Shown: positions 34,632 to 43,913 of the stretch, in pieces | Position numbering within the stretch: the stretch's first letter is position 1 | Layout: each line of letters starts with the position of its first letter | Origin: DLKC01 sp002478885 | Lineage (GTDB): Bacteria; Bacteroidota; Bacteroidia; Chitinophagales; Chitinophagaceae | NCBI GenBank assembly: GCA_046329585.1 | Contig: JAXLUI010000002.1 | Coordinates: 1,550,001 to 1,614,000, forward strand | Direction of reading: 5' to 3' | DNA length: 64,000 bases | Position numbers and translations under genes: made by a program | The notes under the pieces: generated by a model | What the model saw: only the letters and a program-made list of their open reading frames with translations | Told to the model about the DNA's origin: nothing | The model's database searches: none

Positions 34632-36587
34632 TTAATTGATCCTTACTCCCGTGATCTTTGTTGGCAGCCAAACCTCCATGGCATTGCCGCCACGATTAGC
34701 CCATGTGTAATAAGGAATGGCGGTGATGGTGGTTGTTTGCGTGCTTACCGCCGCGCCATCAGCAGAAGGAATGATAACAGGCGCTTGTGCCTGTAGTGCT
34801 ACAATTTTTTCAGTTAAAACATTTGACGAAGTTGCTGTAAAGGTTGTATTGGCGGGCAACAACAAATTCCACACGCCTTCACTGTTGTCTTTCCTTTCGA
34901 CACAATAAACAAGCGGGCCGCGCTCCAACGCAAGCCTGTTTATATTGGCAGTAACGTCGGCCTTTGCAACAAGTTTTCTCACAGGCATGGGCAAATCCAT
35001 TGTTACCACATCGCCTTTCTTCCATTCGCGGTCGATGACTGCATAGCCAAGTTCGTTCTTATAAACAAAAGGGCTGCCGTTAACAAGTATGGTTACAGGC
35101 TCTGAATTATTGTCAGCAAACGCATACAGGTCTCCTGGCACCGGTGTGTTTGTTGCCCAACCCGGAATGCGCACATGCAAGGCGTATTGCATTTTTTTAT
35201 CTGGCGTTGCCGTAATATTAATTTTGCCGTCCCATGGATAATTTGTTTCCATGTTAATGCCAACATTGCCATTCTTTAGACTAATGCTGGTATTGCTGCC
35301 CACAAAAAGATTTACCCAAATACCGTTGTCGTTGTTTGCATAAACATAATTGCCCAGCGAGGCGATAAGCCTTGCAATGTTTGCCGGGCAGCACGCGGTG
35401 CCAAACCATTCGCGCCTGTTGTTATTGCCGTTGGATGCAAGCGGGTTTCCATAAAAAAAATGATCGCCGGTGAGTGAAATACCATCGAGTGCCCCGTTAT
35501 AAAGACTACGTTCGAGCACATCCATGTATTTGCTGTCGCCGGTGAGCGCGTTCATGCGCTGGTTCCAGAAAACCATGCCCACCGATGCGCAGGTTTCGCA
35601 ATAAGCCTGCTCATTCGGAAGATCATAGTCTTTACTAAAACCTTCATTGCTTCCCGAGGAACCAATGCCACCTGTGATGTACATGTTGCGGTCAACAACA
35701 TCGTTCCAAACGTTCTTCATCGCTTTCACATAACTGGTGTCGCCTGTTTGTGCAGCAACATCTGCTGCACCGGTATAGAGATACATGGCACGCACTGCAT
35801 GGCCTGTAATTTCTGATTGCTGGTTCACCGGCAACACATCCTGTGCATAAGCAGTGTCTTTCCAGTCGGTCCAGGTGTAGCCATGTGCGTAGCCGTGGCC
35901 GCGTTCTTCAAGGAGCCAATGAGAAAGGTCAAGATATTTTTTATAATTGGTGGCATGATAGAGTTTCACCAAAGCGAGTTCCAGCTCTTCATGGCCGGTA
36001 ACCCAATGTCTTTTGCCAGGGCCGAATACAGAATCAAAATAGTCAGCCCATTTGATACACACATCCAGGAATTTTCTTTTGCCAGTTGCATTGTAGTAAG
36101 CAACTGCGGCTTCAATCATATGTCCAGCATTGTAATCCTCATGCATGCTCATGTCTGTCCAGCGTAGGTTAAGATCATTCAACGTAAAATAGGTATTCAG
36201 GTAGCCATCGGGCAGTTGTGCAGCTGCGATCTTGTCGATCCATTCATCGGCTTTTGCTTCCAGCGCTGAGTAAGGATGATTAGCGATGGAGTATGACATT
36301 GCTTCGAGTGCTTTGAACACATCACTGTCATCATAAAAAATACCTTCATGTTTTTCGCCCTTCTTTCTTGCTACCTTTTCAAAATTTCGGATGCGTGGTG
36401 TAGCCACTTCGGTCTGGTAAATACAGGCCTTCAGTGTGGTGGTGGCAACGAGGTCCATTTTGGGTTTCCAGAAATGATCGGTGATATTTACCCTGGAAAA
36501 AATTACAGGATCAAAATGCTCTATGCTTTGCGCATTAGCTGACTGAACACAAACAAAGATGGCAAGAATGGTGATAGCTGACTTCAT
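34632..36587 (-). CDS. Glycoside hydrolase family 127, beta-L-arabinofuranosidase-like
   Basis: Exported enzyme expected to release beta-L-arabinofuranose from plant glycans. The 651-residue product has a signal peptide (MKSAITILAIFVCVQSANAQ). GH127 uses a Zn-bound cysteine thiolate: here E331 and C333 (CETCASVGM) and the pair C399-C400 (FGTACCPANIARLI) match the zinc-site glutamate and three cysteines, with the spacing of the characterised Bifidobacterium enzyme, and E315 (SGSNEGFSKD) sits at the acid/base position. The upstream DGYLNTYF and HWVTGHEELELA segments form the alpha/alpha barrel. Divergent from a GH78-like gene; no SusC/SusD pair is present nearby. Confidence 0.92.
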   Translation of the reverse strand: MKSAITILAIFVCVQSANAQSIEHFDPVIFSRVNITDHFWKPKMDLVATTTLKACIYQTEVATPRIRNFEKVARKKGEKHEGIFYDDSDVFKALEAMSYSIANHPYSALEAKADEWIDKIAAAQLPDGYLNTYFTLNDLNLRWTDMSMHEDYNAGHMIEAAVAYYNATGKRKFLDVCIKWADYFDSVFGPGKRHWVTGHEELELALVKLYHATNYKKYLDLSHWLLEERGHGYAHGYTWTDWKDTAYAQDVLPVNQQSEITGHAVRAMYLYTGAADVAAQTGDTSYVKAMKNVWNDVVDRNMYITGGIGSSGSNEGFSKDYDLPNEQAYCETCASVGMVFWNQRMNALTGDSKYMDVLERSLYNGALDGISLTGDHFFYGNPLASNGNNNRREWFGTACCPANIARLIASLGNYVYANNDNGIWVNLFVGSNTSISLKNGNVGINMETNYPWDGKINITATPDKKMQYALHVRIPGWATNTPVPGDLYAFADNNSEPVTILVNGSPFVYKNELGYAVIDREWKKGDVVTMDLPMPVRKLVAKADVTANINRLALERGPLVYCVERKDNSEGVWNLLLPANTTFTATSSNVLTEKIVALQAQAPVIIPSADGAAVSTQTTTITAIPYYTWANRGGNAMEVWLPTKITGVRIN

Positions 36588-36656
36588 CAGTAAGAATTTT
36601 AAAACGTTGAGTTGTAAAAATAAAATTATGTGCCCGTAATTTTATTTTTGTTTTTG

Positions 36657-36710
36657 TGGGCCGGTCTGTAGAATATACATGAGGCTGCTGTTGCGTCGCA
36701 CGCTTCAACT
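36657..36710 (-). repeat. Dispersed intergenic repeat copy 18, type A
   Basis: Core GTTGCGTCGCACGCTT at 36690-36705, tail TGGGCCGGTC. Faces copy 19 across the GH127-GH78 divergent gap. Confidence 0.82.
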
Positions 36711-36970
36711 GCCGTAACTTTATTAAGGCTAACGCCGAACCCTTTTGGCTTAATGCCTGAAATGCCCTGACTGCTTCTTTTACGACATGAATAGGCGATG
36801 CGGAGAAAAACAGGACAGCCGTTGAAAGCAATGATTATTTTTATTCGAATAATATTGTTTCAATTCTTTGCACCTCCATTTACACAAACGATTGAGTGAA
36901 TGATTTAATAAAAATAGGGATACCGTATTTTCACGAAAGCAATTAATGATTTGCCGCAGAGCGTTGTGCA

Positions 36971-37002
36971 GTACAAGTGTGCGACGTAAGAAAAGCCCGG
37001 TA
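36971..37002 (+). repeat. Dispersed intergenic repeat copy 19, type A
   Basis: Core GTACAAGTGTGCGACGTAAG with the AGCCCGGTAAA tail only four bases later, a shortened form. Confidence 0.8.
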
Positions 37003-37057
37003 AAGAATTGTAGCTGATCTCAAAAAAATATTTGTCTTTATAATAAATTTCGCTGCC

Positions 37058-39451
37058 ATGTTTAAAAATTATTGTTGTGTTGTATTGTTTGCCTTTACAG
37101 GTTTTTATTGCGGTGCCCAAAACATCAATCCCGATTTGTTAGCCAATCGCTGGGATGCACATTGGATACAAGTCCCAAACACGCCTGCCAGGGATTATGG
37201 CATATATCTTTTCAGGAAAACAGTTAACCTCGCTGCAAAGCCTGCAAAAATGATTGTACATGTCTCGGGCGATAATCGTTATAAACTTTTTATCAATGGC
37301 ACGCTGGTTTCACTTGGCCCGGCAAGAAACGACCTTTATTACTGGAATTATGAAACACTCGATATAGCAGGCTTCCTCACATCCGGTAAAAATACAATTG
37401 CTGCGATCGTATGGAACGATGGCGATGTAAGGCCTGAAGGACAAATAAGCAACCGCACCGGCTTTTTGTTGCAGGCCGATGATAAAAGCAACGATATACT
37501 TAACACAAGTGATTCATGGAAATGCACACAGGAAAATTCCTATGCGCCAATCATGGGCATTGGTTATTCGGCATATTATGTTGCAGGCCCAGGCGAATAC
37601 CGCGACATGCACAAGTCGCTGCAAAACTGGATGGGCAATGATTACGACGACAGTAAATGGCAAAATGCTTCCAATATCGGGTGGTCGGGCGCCACGCCGA
37701 AAGGTATCGGCGATATCAGTGGCTGGATGATGGTTCCTTCTACATTACCGCAAATGGAGTTGAAACCGCAACGTTTTGCTACCGTAAGACAATCAGAAGG
37801 CATTTTACTTCCAACCAGTTTTCCGGCAGTGAAAACGGCGCTTACCATACCAGCGCATACACAGGTGAGCTTCCTGCTTGACCAGGGTTTTCTTACTAAC
37901 GCTTATCCGGAATTGTCTTTTAGCAAAGGAAATAATGCTACGATTGCGCTTACTTACGCGGAGGCTTTATTCGAAGAGAAGCCGGATGGCCCGGGCAAAG
38001 AATTCCGCAAAGGCAACCGCAATGAAGTAGAAGGCAAGATCATCTCGGGAAGAAGAGACAGCATTATTTCCAATGGCGGAAGTGATCAGCATTTCAGTAC
38101 GCTGAGTTGGCGCACTTTCCGTTACATACAGGTAAGAATAACAACAGATGCAGAACCACTTATTTTGGATGATGTATCGGGTTTGTTTACAGGTTATCCG
38201 TTTAAACTAAACGCCACGTTACAGGCAAACAACCCAACGCTTGATAAGATCATGGAGATTGGCTGGCGCACTGCACGTTCATGCGCCATGGAAACGTATA
38301 TGGACTGCCCCTATTACGAACAATTGCAATACATTGGCGACAGCCGTATTCAATCACTGGTTTCTTTATATAACAGCGGCGATGACAGGCTGGTAAGAAA
38401 TGCCATCAGCCAGATGGATCATTCGCGCATTGCAGAAGGCATAACGCTTAGCCGGCATCCGTCATTTTCTCCGCAGCAGATACCAACATTTTCTTTGTGG
38501 TATATCGGTATGGTTTACGATTATTGGATGTATCGCGGCGACAGCAGTTTTGTCGCTGATAAAATGCAGGGTGTAAGAGATGTGCTATGGTTTTATAGCA
38601 AATACCAGCAAAAAGACGGCACACTTAAAGGCGTTCCTTACTGGATGTTTACCGACTGGGTAGAAAACCACAAAGGATGGGATGGCGGTACTGCGCCTTA
38701 TGGGAAAGATGGAAGTTCATCCATACTTGATCTTCAGTTGCTGTGGGCACTCCAGGTTGCCACTAACCTTGAAACAAAATTTGGCTCATCTGCCAACGCA
38801 ACGATCTACAAAAACAAAGCGCAGCAACTGCAGGCCAGCATAAAGAAAAAATACTGGAATGATACTAAAAAGCTTTTTGCCGACACCGATGACAAAGATG
38901 TTTATTCGCAACATGCAAATGCACTGGCCATTCTCACGAACACCGTCACGGGCAATGATGCAAATGCACTTGCAAAGAAAATACTGGCTGATGCTTCACT
39001 TGCTCCCGCATCTATTTACTTCAAATATTATTTGCACATGGCCTGCGTGAAAGCCGGCCTGGGCAATGATTACCTGCAATGGCTCGACATCTGGAGAGAG
39101 AATATAAAAATGGGCATGACAACATGGGCAGAGATATCCGAAATAAGCAATGCACGCTCCGATTGTCATGCATGGGGCGCCAGTCCGAACATAGAACTGT
39201 TCCGCGTGGTGCTTGGCATTGATACGGATGCGCCGGGTTTTTCGAAGGTCAGGATAGAGCCACATCTCGGCGACATCACGAATATCAGTGGCAGCATTCC
39301 ACACCCAAATGGCACACTTGCGGCAAGCTATAAACAGGAAAATGGCAAATGGAAAATCAGCATTGATCTTCCGGAAAAAACTACCGGCAATTTGTTGTGG
39401 AAGGGTAAGCAATATTCTTTGAAAACTGGTGCGAATAAATTTAATTTATAA
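37058..39451 (+). CDS. Alpha-L-rhamnosidase-like glycoside hydrolase (GH78 type)
   Basis: Exported 797-residue glycosidase. After a leader (MFKNYCCVVLFAFTGFYCGA) come N-terminal beta-sandwich domains (GDNRYKLFINGTLVSLGPAR, the carbohydrate-binding-like fold of rhamnosidases), then an alpha/alpha barrel and a C-terminal strand domain (GASPNIELFRVVLGI, FSKVRIEPHLGDI). The barrel has METYMDCPYYEQLQYIGDSR near residue 412, where typical GH78 enzymes have DCPxRxERxGWxGD; the arginine and second glutamate pattern differs, so it belongs to a diverged subgroup or sister family. PYWMFTDWVENHKGWDGG supplies other aromatic and acidic pocket residues. Target is probably a rhamnose-containing plant polymer. 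Confidence 0.83.
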   Translation: MFKNYCCVVLFAFTGFYCGAQNINPDLLANRWDAHWIQVPNTPARDYGIYLFRKTVNLAAKPAKMIVHVSGDNRYKLFINGTLVSLGPARNDLYYWNYETLDIAGFLTSGKNTIAAIVWNDGDVRPEGQISNRTGFLLQADDKSNDILNTSDSWKCTQENSYAPIMGIGYSAYYVAGPGEYRDMHKSLQNWMGNDYDDSKWQNASNIGWSGATPKGIGDISGWMMVPSTLPQMELKPQRFATVRQSEGILLPTSFPAVKTALTIPAHTQVSFLLDQGFLTNAYPELSFSKGNNATIALTYAEALFEEKPDGPGKEFRKGNRNEVEGKIISGRRDSIISNGGSDQHFSTLSWRTFRYIQVRITTDAEPLILDDVSGLFTGYPFKLNATLQANNPTLDKIMEIGWRTARSCAMETYMDCPYYEQLQYIGDSRIQSLVSLYNSGDDRLVRNAISQMDHSRIAEGITLSRHPSFSPQQIPTFSLWYIGMVYDYWMYRGDSSFVADKMQGVRDVLWFYSKYQQKDGTLKGVPYWMFTDWVENHKGWDGGTAPYGKDGSSSILDLQLLWALQVATNLETKFGSSANATIYKNKAQQLQASIKKKYWNDTKKLFADTDDKDVYSQHANALAILTNTVTGNDANALAKKILADASLAPASIYFKYYLHMACVKAGLGNDYLQWLDIWRENIKMGMTTWAEISEISNARSDCHAWGASPNIELFRVVLGIDTDAPGFSKVRIEPHLGDITNISGSIPHPNGTLAASYKQENGKWKISIDLPEKTTGNLLWKGKQYSLKTGANKFNL

Positions 39452-39460
39452 TAATTAATG

Positions 39461-39505
39461 TTGCCAGCTGCAACGCTTGTGGCGGCGGCGGTTGCGTCGC
39501 ACTAC
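39461..39505 (-). repeat. Dispersed intergenic repeat copy 20, type A
   Basis: Core GTTGCGTCGCACT at 39491-39503; the tail is replaced by a GGCGGCGGCG run. Faces copy 21. Confidence 0.7.
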
Positions 39506-39585
39506 ATTCATCGTTCGGAAGACTATTAAGCCAAACCCCGTGGACTACCAGTTACTGAATACTGACTTTTGAATGGAGCACTGCA

Positions 39586-39643
39586 GTAAAAGAGTGCGAC
39601 GCAAGTAAAGCTTCATGCTTATTCAATTGCCCGGCTCAAAAAA
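39586..39643 (+). repeat. Dispersed intergenic repeat copy 21, type A
   Basis: Core GTAAAAGAGTGCGACGCAAG, tail GCCCGGCTCAAAAAAAG. Its AGTGCGACGCAA can pair over 12 bp with copy 20. Confidence 0.83.
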
Positions 39644-39669
39644 AGATCATTATAAAAACCGTTTATACC

Positions 39670-41841
39670 ATGAATTCACGTGTGCTTATCAGTTTATCAT
39701 TTGCGTTTTTGTTACTTTTTTCATGCACAACAAACGATGAAAAAAAGTATGAATCGTGGGGCGTGTATGGCGGCAATAAGGAGAACAACCACTATTCATC
39801 TTTAAAACAGGTTGATACCGCTAATGTTGCGCAATTGCAGGTGGCGTGGGAATACCACAGCAACGATTCTGAAGCGATGACGCAAATACAGGTAAACCCC
39901 GTTGTAATAAACAACGTGCTGTATGGTGTGTCCGCAAAACTGAAATTATTTGCGCTTGATGCAGCGAACGGTAAAGAGCTATGGGTATTTGATCCCGTGG
40001 CAGAAGCTATGACCAGTGGAGATAGCAGCGCATATTTTTCTTTTAACGCCTGTCGCGGTGTTGCATATTATTCAGATGGCAAAGATGATAAGCGTATATT
40101 CTATACTGCGGGGGCAAAACTTTTCTGTATAAATGCGGCGAACGGCAAACCCATCGTTTCATTTGCAAACAATGGCAAACTTGATCTGCACAAAGATCTT
40201 GGTCGCGATGTAAGTTTACTGTCCGTAACCTCAACAACCCCGGGAATTATCTATAAAGACATGTTGATCATAGGAACGCGTGTTGATGAAGATATGCCGG
40301 CTGCGCCGGGGCATATAAGAGCTTATGATGTGCACACAGGAAAGCTGCGATGGATATTTCACACGATACCACAACCCGGTGAACCCGGTTATGAAACATG
40401 GGGCGATAAAGATGCTTACTTGCATGTTGGCGGCGCAAATTCCTGGGCTGGCTTTAGCATGGATGAAGAAAAAGGAATCGTGTTTGCACCAATTGGTTCA
40501 GCGGTCTATGATTTTTATGGTGGCAAAAGACCGGGAGCAAATCTTTATGCCAACTCATTGCTAGCCCTTGATGCGAATACGGGAAAGAGAATATGGCATT
40601 TTCAAACGGTGCACCACGACATATGGGATCGTGATCTGCCAACTGCTCCTGCCCTCGTCACCATAACGAAAGACGGAAAGAAAACTGAAGCAGTTGCACA
40701 ACCAACAAAAAGTGGTTTTGTTTTTCTTTTTGACAGAGCGACAGGCAAACCTATTTATCCTGTTGAAGAAAAACCGGTACCAACAGAAACTGAATTAACT
40801 GGAGAAACACCCAACCCCACACAGCCATTCCCAAGCCTACCAAAACCATTTGTAAGACAATCAATGACCGAGAAAGATCTCAATACTCTTGTCCCAGACT
40901 CCTCTTACCAGGACATTAAGAAAAAGCTTGAAAGCTATAAGACAGGTTTTATTTTTAATACACCTTCTAAAGAAGGAACAGTGATATTTCCTGGCTATGA
41001 TGGTGGCGCGGAATGGGGTGGCCCGGGCTACGATCCTGAAACAGGAATTATTTACATCAACGCGAGTGAAATGCCATGGGTTCTCACAATGGTGGATGTA
41101 AAAAACGAACCTGCAGCAAAAGAAAATAACCTGCAGGCAGGCAAAAGATTGTACAGCAGCACCTGCGCAAGGTGCCACGGCCCCGAAAGAAAGGGTGGCG
41201 GCAACTATCCTGCATTGACAGATGTAAATAAAAAGTATAACGAAGAACAATTCACCGCTTTGGTATCCGCTGGAAGAAGAATGATGCCTTCATTCAACCA
41301 ACTTTCTGCAAGTGAAAAGAAAGCACTTGCATCTTTTATTCTTGATATTAAATCAGAACAGTCCGCGAAATTTATTGCGCCGGTAAAGCATCCCGATCCA
41401 TGGAGCGAAATGCCGTACACCGGAACGGGCTACAACAAATTTTATACGAAAGAAGGCTACCCTGCAGTAGCGCCGCCATGGGGCACGTTGAACGCAATCA
41501 ATCTTAGTACAGGCGACCTCGTTTGGAAAGATACACTTGGCGACTATCCCGAGCTGAAAGCAAAAGGCATTCACTCCGGCACGGAAAATTATGGCGGGCC
41601 TGCAATCACAGCAGGTGGGCTGCTGTTTATCGCGGCTACCAGTGACTCAAAAATGCGGGCATTCAATAAACGCACCGGCGAGTTATTGTGGGAGGTTGAT
41701 CTTCCGGCATGCGGCTTTGCCACGCCTTCTGTTTATGCGGTTAATGGCAAACAATTCCTGGTGATTGCGTGTGGCGGAGGCAAGTTGGGTAAGCCATCCG
41801 GCGATGCGTATGTTGCGTTTGCTTTGCCCGCAACAAAATAA
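39670..41841 (+). CDS. PQQ-dependent dehydrogenase with inserted cytochrome c domain
   Basis: Quinohaemoprotein-like dehydrogenase, 723 residues, probably an envelope lipoprotein (leader MNSRVLISLSFAFLLLFSC, with cysteine after LLFS). An eight-bladed propeller is indicated by tryptophan-docking repeats (YDVHTGKLRWIFH, LDANTGKRIWHFQTVHHDIW, INLSTGDLVWKDTLGDYPEL, NKRTGELLWEVDLPACGF). A heme c domain with CARCH (about C499-H503) and an axial methionine in RRMMPSF is placed between blades, not at the C-terminus. Such enzymes oxidise sugars or alcohols and pass electrons to the respiratory chain. PQQ synthesis genes are not in the window, so cofactor may come from outside. It follows the GH78-like gene on the same strand. 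Confidence 0.9.
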   Translation: MNSRVLISLSFAFLLLFSCTTNDEKKYESWGVYGGNKENNHYSSLKQVDTANVAQLQVAWEYHSNDSEAMTQIQVNPVVINNVLYGVSAKLKLFALDAANGKELWVFDPVAEAMTSGDSSAYFSFNACRGVAYYSDGKDDKRIFYTAGAKLFCINAANGKPIVSFANNGKLDLHKDLGRDVSLLSVTSTTPGIIYKDMLIIGTRVDEDMPAAPGHIRAYDVHTGKLRWIFHTIPQPGEPGYETWGDKDAYLHVGGANSWAGFSMDEEKGIVFAPIGSAVYDFYGGKRPGANLYANSLLALDANTGKRIWHFQTVHHDIWDRDLPTAPALVTITKDGKKTEAVAQPTKSGFVFLFDRATGKPIYPVEEKPVPTETELTGETPNPTQPFPSLPKPFVRQSMTEKDLNTLVPDSSYQDIKKKLESYKTGFIFNTPSKEGTVIFPGYDGGAEWGGPGYDPETGIIYINASEMPWVLTMVDVKNEPAAKENNLQAGKRLYSSTCARCHGPERKGGGNYPALTDVNKKYNEEQFTALVSAGRRMMPSFNQLSASEKKALASFILDIKSEQSAKFIAPVKHPDPWSEMPYTGTGYNKFYTKEGYPAVAPPWGTLNAINLSTGDLVWKDTLGDYPELKAKGIHSGTENYGGPAITAGGLLFIAATSDSKMRAFNKRTGELLWEVDLPACGFATPSVYAVNGKQFLVIACGGGKLGKPSGDAYVAFALPATK

Positions 41842-41847
41842 TTTTTG

Positions 41848-41898
41848 GTAGCCGGCCTTATGTCGCTGATCATCGTTCCTTGCGTCGCACTCTTTTAC
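41848..41898 (-). repeat. Dispersed intergenic repeat copy 22, type A
   Basis: Core CTTGCGTCGCACTCTTTTAC at 41879-41898, tail TAGCCGGCC, seven bases after the PQQ dehydrogenase stop. Faces copy 23. Confidence 0.82.
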
Positions 41899-41984
41899 GC
41901 CATAACAACATGCGGCTTTAAACTTTGTTGTATTGAGTGCTTGCGTAGCACATAAGAACATTGCTCATAAAGCAACGGAACGTT

Positions 41985-42037
41985 GAATTGAGTGACACAA
42001 CAGGCGATGCCATTTTGATTAAAAGCCGGGACTAAAA
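41985..42037 (+). repeat. Dispersed intergenic repeat copy 23, type B
   Basis: Core GAATTGAGTGACACAAC, then GGCGATGCC, tail AAAGCCGGGACTAAAAAAA, ending at the permease stop. Confidence 0.82.
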
Positions 42038-42040
42038 AAA

Positions 42041-43768
42041 TTACGAAGCAGGTGCAAGCCTGCTTTTTTTGTACCCGTAAGAGAAATAAAAGAACAACCC
42101 AAGTAAGAGCCATGACCCAAACCAGGCCCAGTTAGCGCCAGTCATTCCGGTGAGTAAATACAAACACGTTGAAAGCCCAAGCAAAGGAATTAATGACCAA
42201 TTTTTTTTATATGCGCCTGCAGATAACAGCAAAAGCACGATCCATAAAATGATGGTCGAGATATTGAGTGATGCATCATCTTCATTGATGTTAAAAAGGT
42301 CGCTGAAGTAATGAGGGTTTGCAACAAGGAGTATAATGATTGCAGATAAGACAAGCAATGGGAAAACAAACTTGCCATTGATGTAAGGCATATTGAATTT
42401 GCCCGGCACTTTTTCTTTTCGCGGTATCAGTAAAATACCACCGCAAACAAGTACAAACGCAAACAATGTAGCGATACTTGTAAAGTCAAGTACAAAAACC
42501 TTGTCGGTAAACAGTATGGGAATTCCGACTATAAGACCGGTAACAATTGTACTGAATGATGGTGTTTTAAATTTGGGATGTATCTGCTGAAACACCGGTG
42601 GCAGAAGGCCGTCGCGGCTCATGCTCATCCAGATGCGTGGTTGGCCCATTTGAAAAACGAGTAATACACTTGTCATGGCAACAACTGCAGCAAGTGAAAC
42701 AAGGAACTGCATCCAGCCGACATTGGTGTCTTCAAATATTTTAGCCAATGGGTCGCCAACGTTATTAAACTTAGTGTAGTTAAGTACGCCGGTAAGTACC
42801 AGCGTAAGCAAAATATACACGACCGTGCAAATGACAAGAGAAAGTATCATACTTCGAGGCAGGTCGCGCTGCGGGTTCTTGCTTTCTTCAGCCATAACGC
42901 TAATAGCATCGAACCCGATGTAAGCAAAAAACACACCGCTAACGGCGCTCATTACCCCGCTGAAACCGTTAGGCATAAAGGATTTCACGCCTTCAGCATT
43001 TATTGGCACCCAATTATCGGGGTTTACATAATAAGCTCCTACTGCAATCACCAATACTATAATGCAGAGTTTAAGCACAACCATTATATTACTGAAATTC
43101 CTTGATTCTTTTACACCAACATAAACCAGCATTGTTATAAGCGCATTGATGACTAACGCAGGAAGGTCAAAAATAATTCGAAGCCCACCGATCATTGGCG
43201 CGGTATTCCATGCATTCAATAATTCCTGAGTTGAGGAAGTAAGTTCAGATGCATTAACGCCGGCATTGGCCTGTACTGCTTCGTGGGCTTCCATATAACT
43301 GCAGGTAAGAAAATCGGGCATGTGAATACTTAGCCTGTGCAGGAAAGAAGTAAAATAATCACTCCATGAAAATGCCACATATATATTGCCAATTGAATAT
43401 TCCATTATGAGCGCCCAACCGATAACCCATGCGAACAACTCTCCGAATGATGCATATGCGTATGTATATGCGCTGCCTGCAACCGGAATGCGGCTTGCAA
43501 ACTCGGCATAGCACATTGCGGTAAATCCGCAGGCAACGGCGCAAATAATGAAAAGAACAACTACTCCGGGGCCACCATTAAAACAGGCCTGCCCAAGGCT
43601 GCTGAAACTACCGGCTCCAATAATTGCAGCAATTCCAAAAAAGGTTAAATCGCGCAGTGTAAGCACCCGGTGAAGACCGCCACCACCGCCATGCGCACTT
43701 TCTTCCATAGTGGCAGCGTCTCGTAGAATCTTATCTATGTTCTTTGTACGGAATAGTGAGTTGGACAT
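42041..43768 (-). CDS. Amino acid permease, cationic amino acid transporter (CAT) type
   Basis: APC-superfamily transporter of 575 residues with about 14 hydrophobic helices. The first helix region GIAAIIGAGSFSSLGQACFN carries the broken-helix substrate site (GAGxFxxxG), followed by GSAYTYAYASFGELFAWVIG and FFAYIGFDAISVMAEESKNP, which are CAT-family signatures. The C-terminal block SLIPLLGLSTCLYLLTGM is the AA_permease_C extension of CATs. Substrate (Lys/Arg or broader) is not determinable. A plus-strand terminator hairpin lies inside the last codons of this gene. Convergent with the PQQ dehydrogenase, two facing repeat copies between them. Confidence 0.92.
   Translation of the reverse strand: MSNSLFRTKNIDKILRDAATMEESAHGGGGGLHRVLTLRDLTFFGIAAIIGAGSFSSLGQACFNGGPGVVVLFIICAVACGFTAMCYAEFASRIPVAGSAYTYAYASFGELFAWVIGWALIMEYSIGNIYVAFSWSDYFTSFLHRLSIHMPDFLTCSYMEAHEAVQANAGVNASELTSSTQELLNAWNTAPMIGGLRIIFDLPALVINALITMLVYVGVKESRNFSNIMVVLKLCIIVLVIAVGAYYVNPDNWVPINAEGVKSFMPNGFSGVMSAVSGVFFAYIGFDAISVMAEESKNPQRDLPRSMILSLVICTVVYILLTLVLTGVLNYTKFNNVGDPLAKIFEDTNVGWMQFLVSLAAVVAMTSVLLVFQMGQPRIWMSMSRDGLLPPVFQQIHPKFKTPSFSTIVTGLIVGIPILFTDKVFVLDFTSIATLFAFVLVCGGILLIPRKEKVPGKFNMPYINGKFVFPLLVLSAIIILLVANPHYFSDLFNINEDDASLNISTIILWIVLLLLSAGAYKKNWSLIPLLGLSTCLYLLTGMTGANWAWFGSWLLLGLFFYFSYGYKKSRLAPAS
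42047..42070 (+). terminator. Plus-strand terminator inside the end of the permease gene
   Basis: AGCAGG, loop TGCAAG, CCTGCT followed by seven T on the plus strand. It would stop transcription from the PQQ dehydrogenase gene, yet it is formed by the last sense codons of the convergent permease. Confidence 0.7.
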
Positions 43769-43913
43769 TCAAGGCTTGTTTATCAGGTAAAGTAGTAAAA
43801 CTATCAGAGTCAGAAAAAAAATTTTACTGAATACCACATTGCATTGATCAACAGGACTACACTGAAGATTGGTTACGCTTTTATAGCGTGCTCAGAAAAA
43901 TACAGGGGCTTAA

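Larger units (their letters stand above)
36588..37057. other. GH127-GH78 divergent intergenic region
   Basis: No gene seen. Holds facing dispersed repeat copies 18 and 19 about 265 bp apart, with an AT-rich stretch near 36835-36920. Probably contains both glycosidase promoters, though no clean TAnnTTTG was found. Confidence 0.6.
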
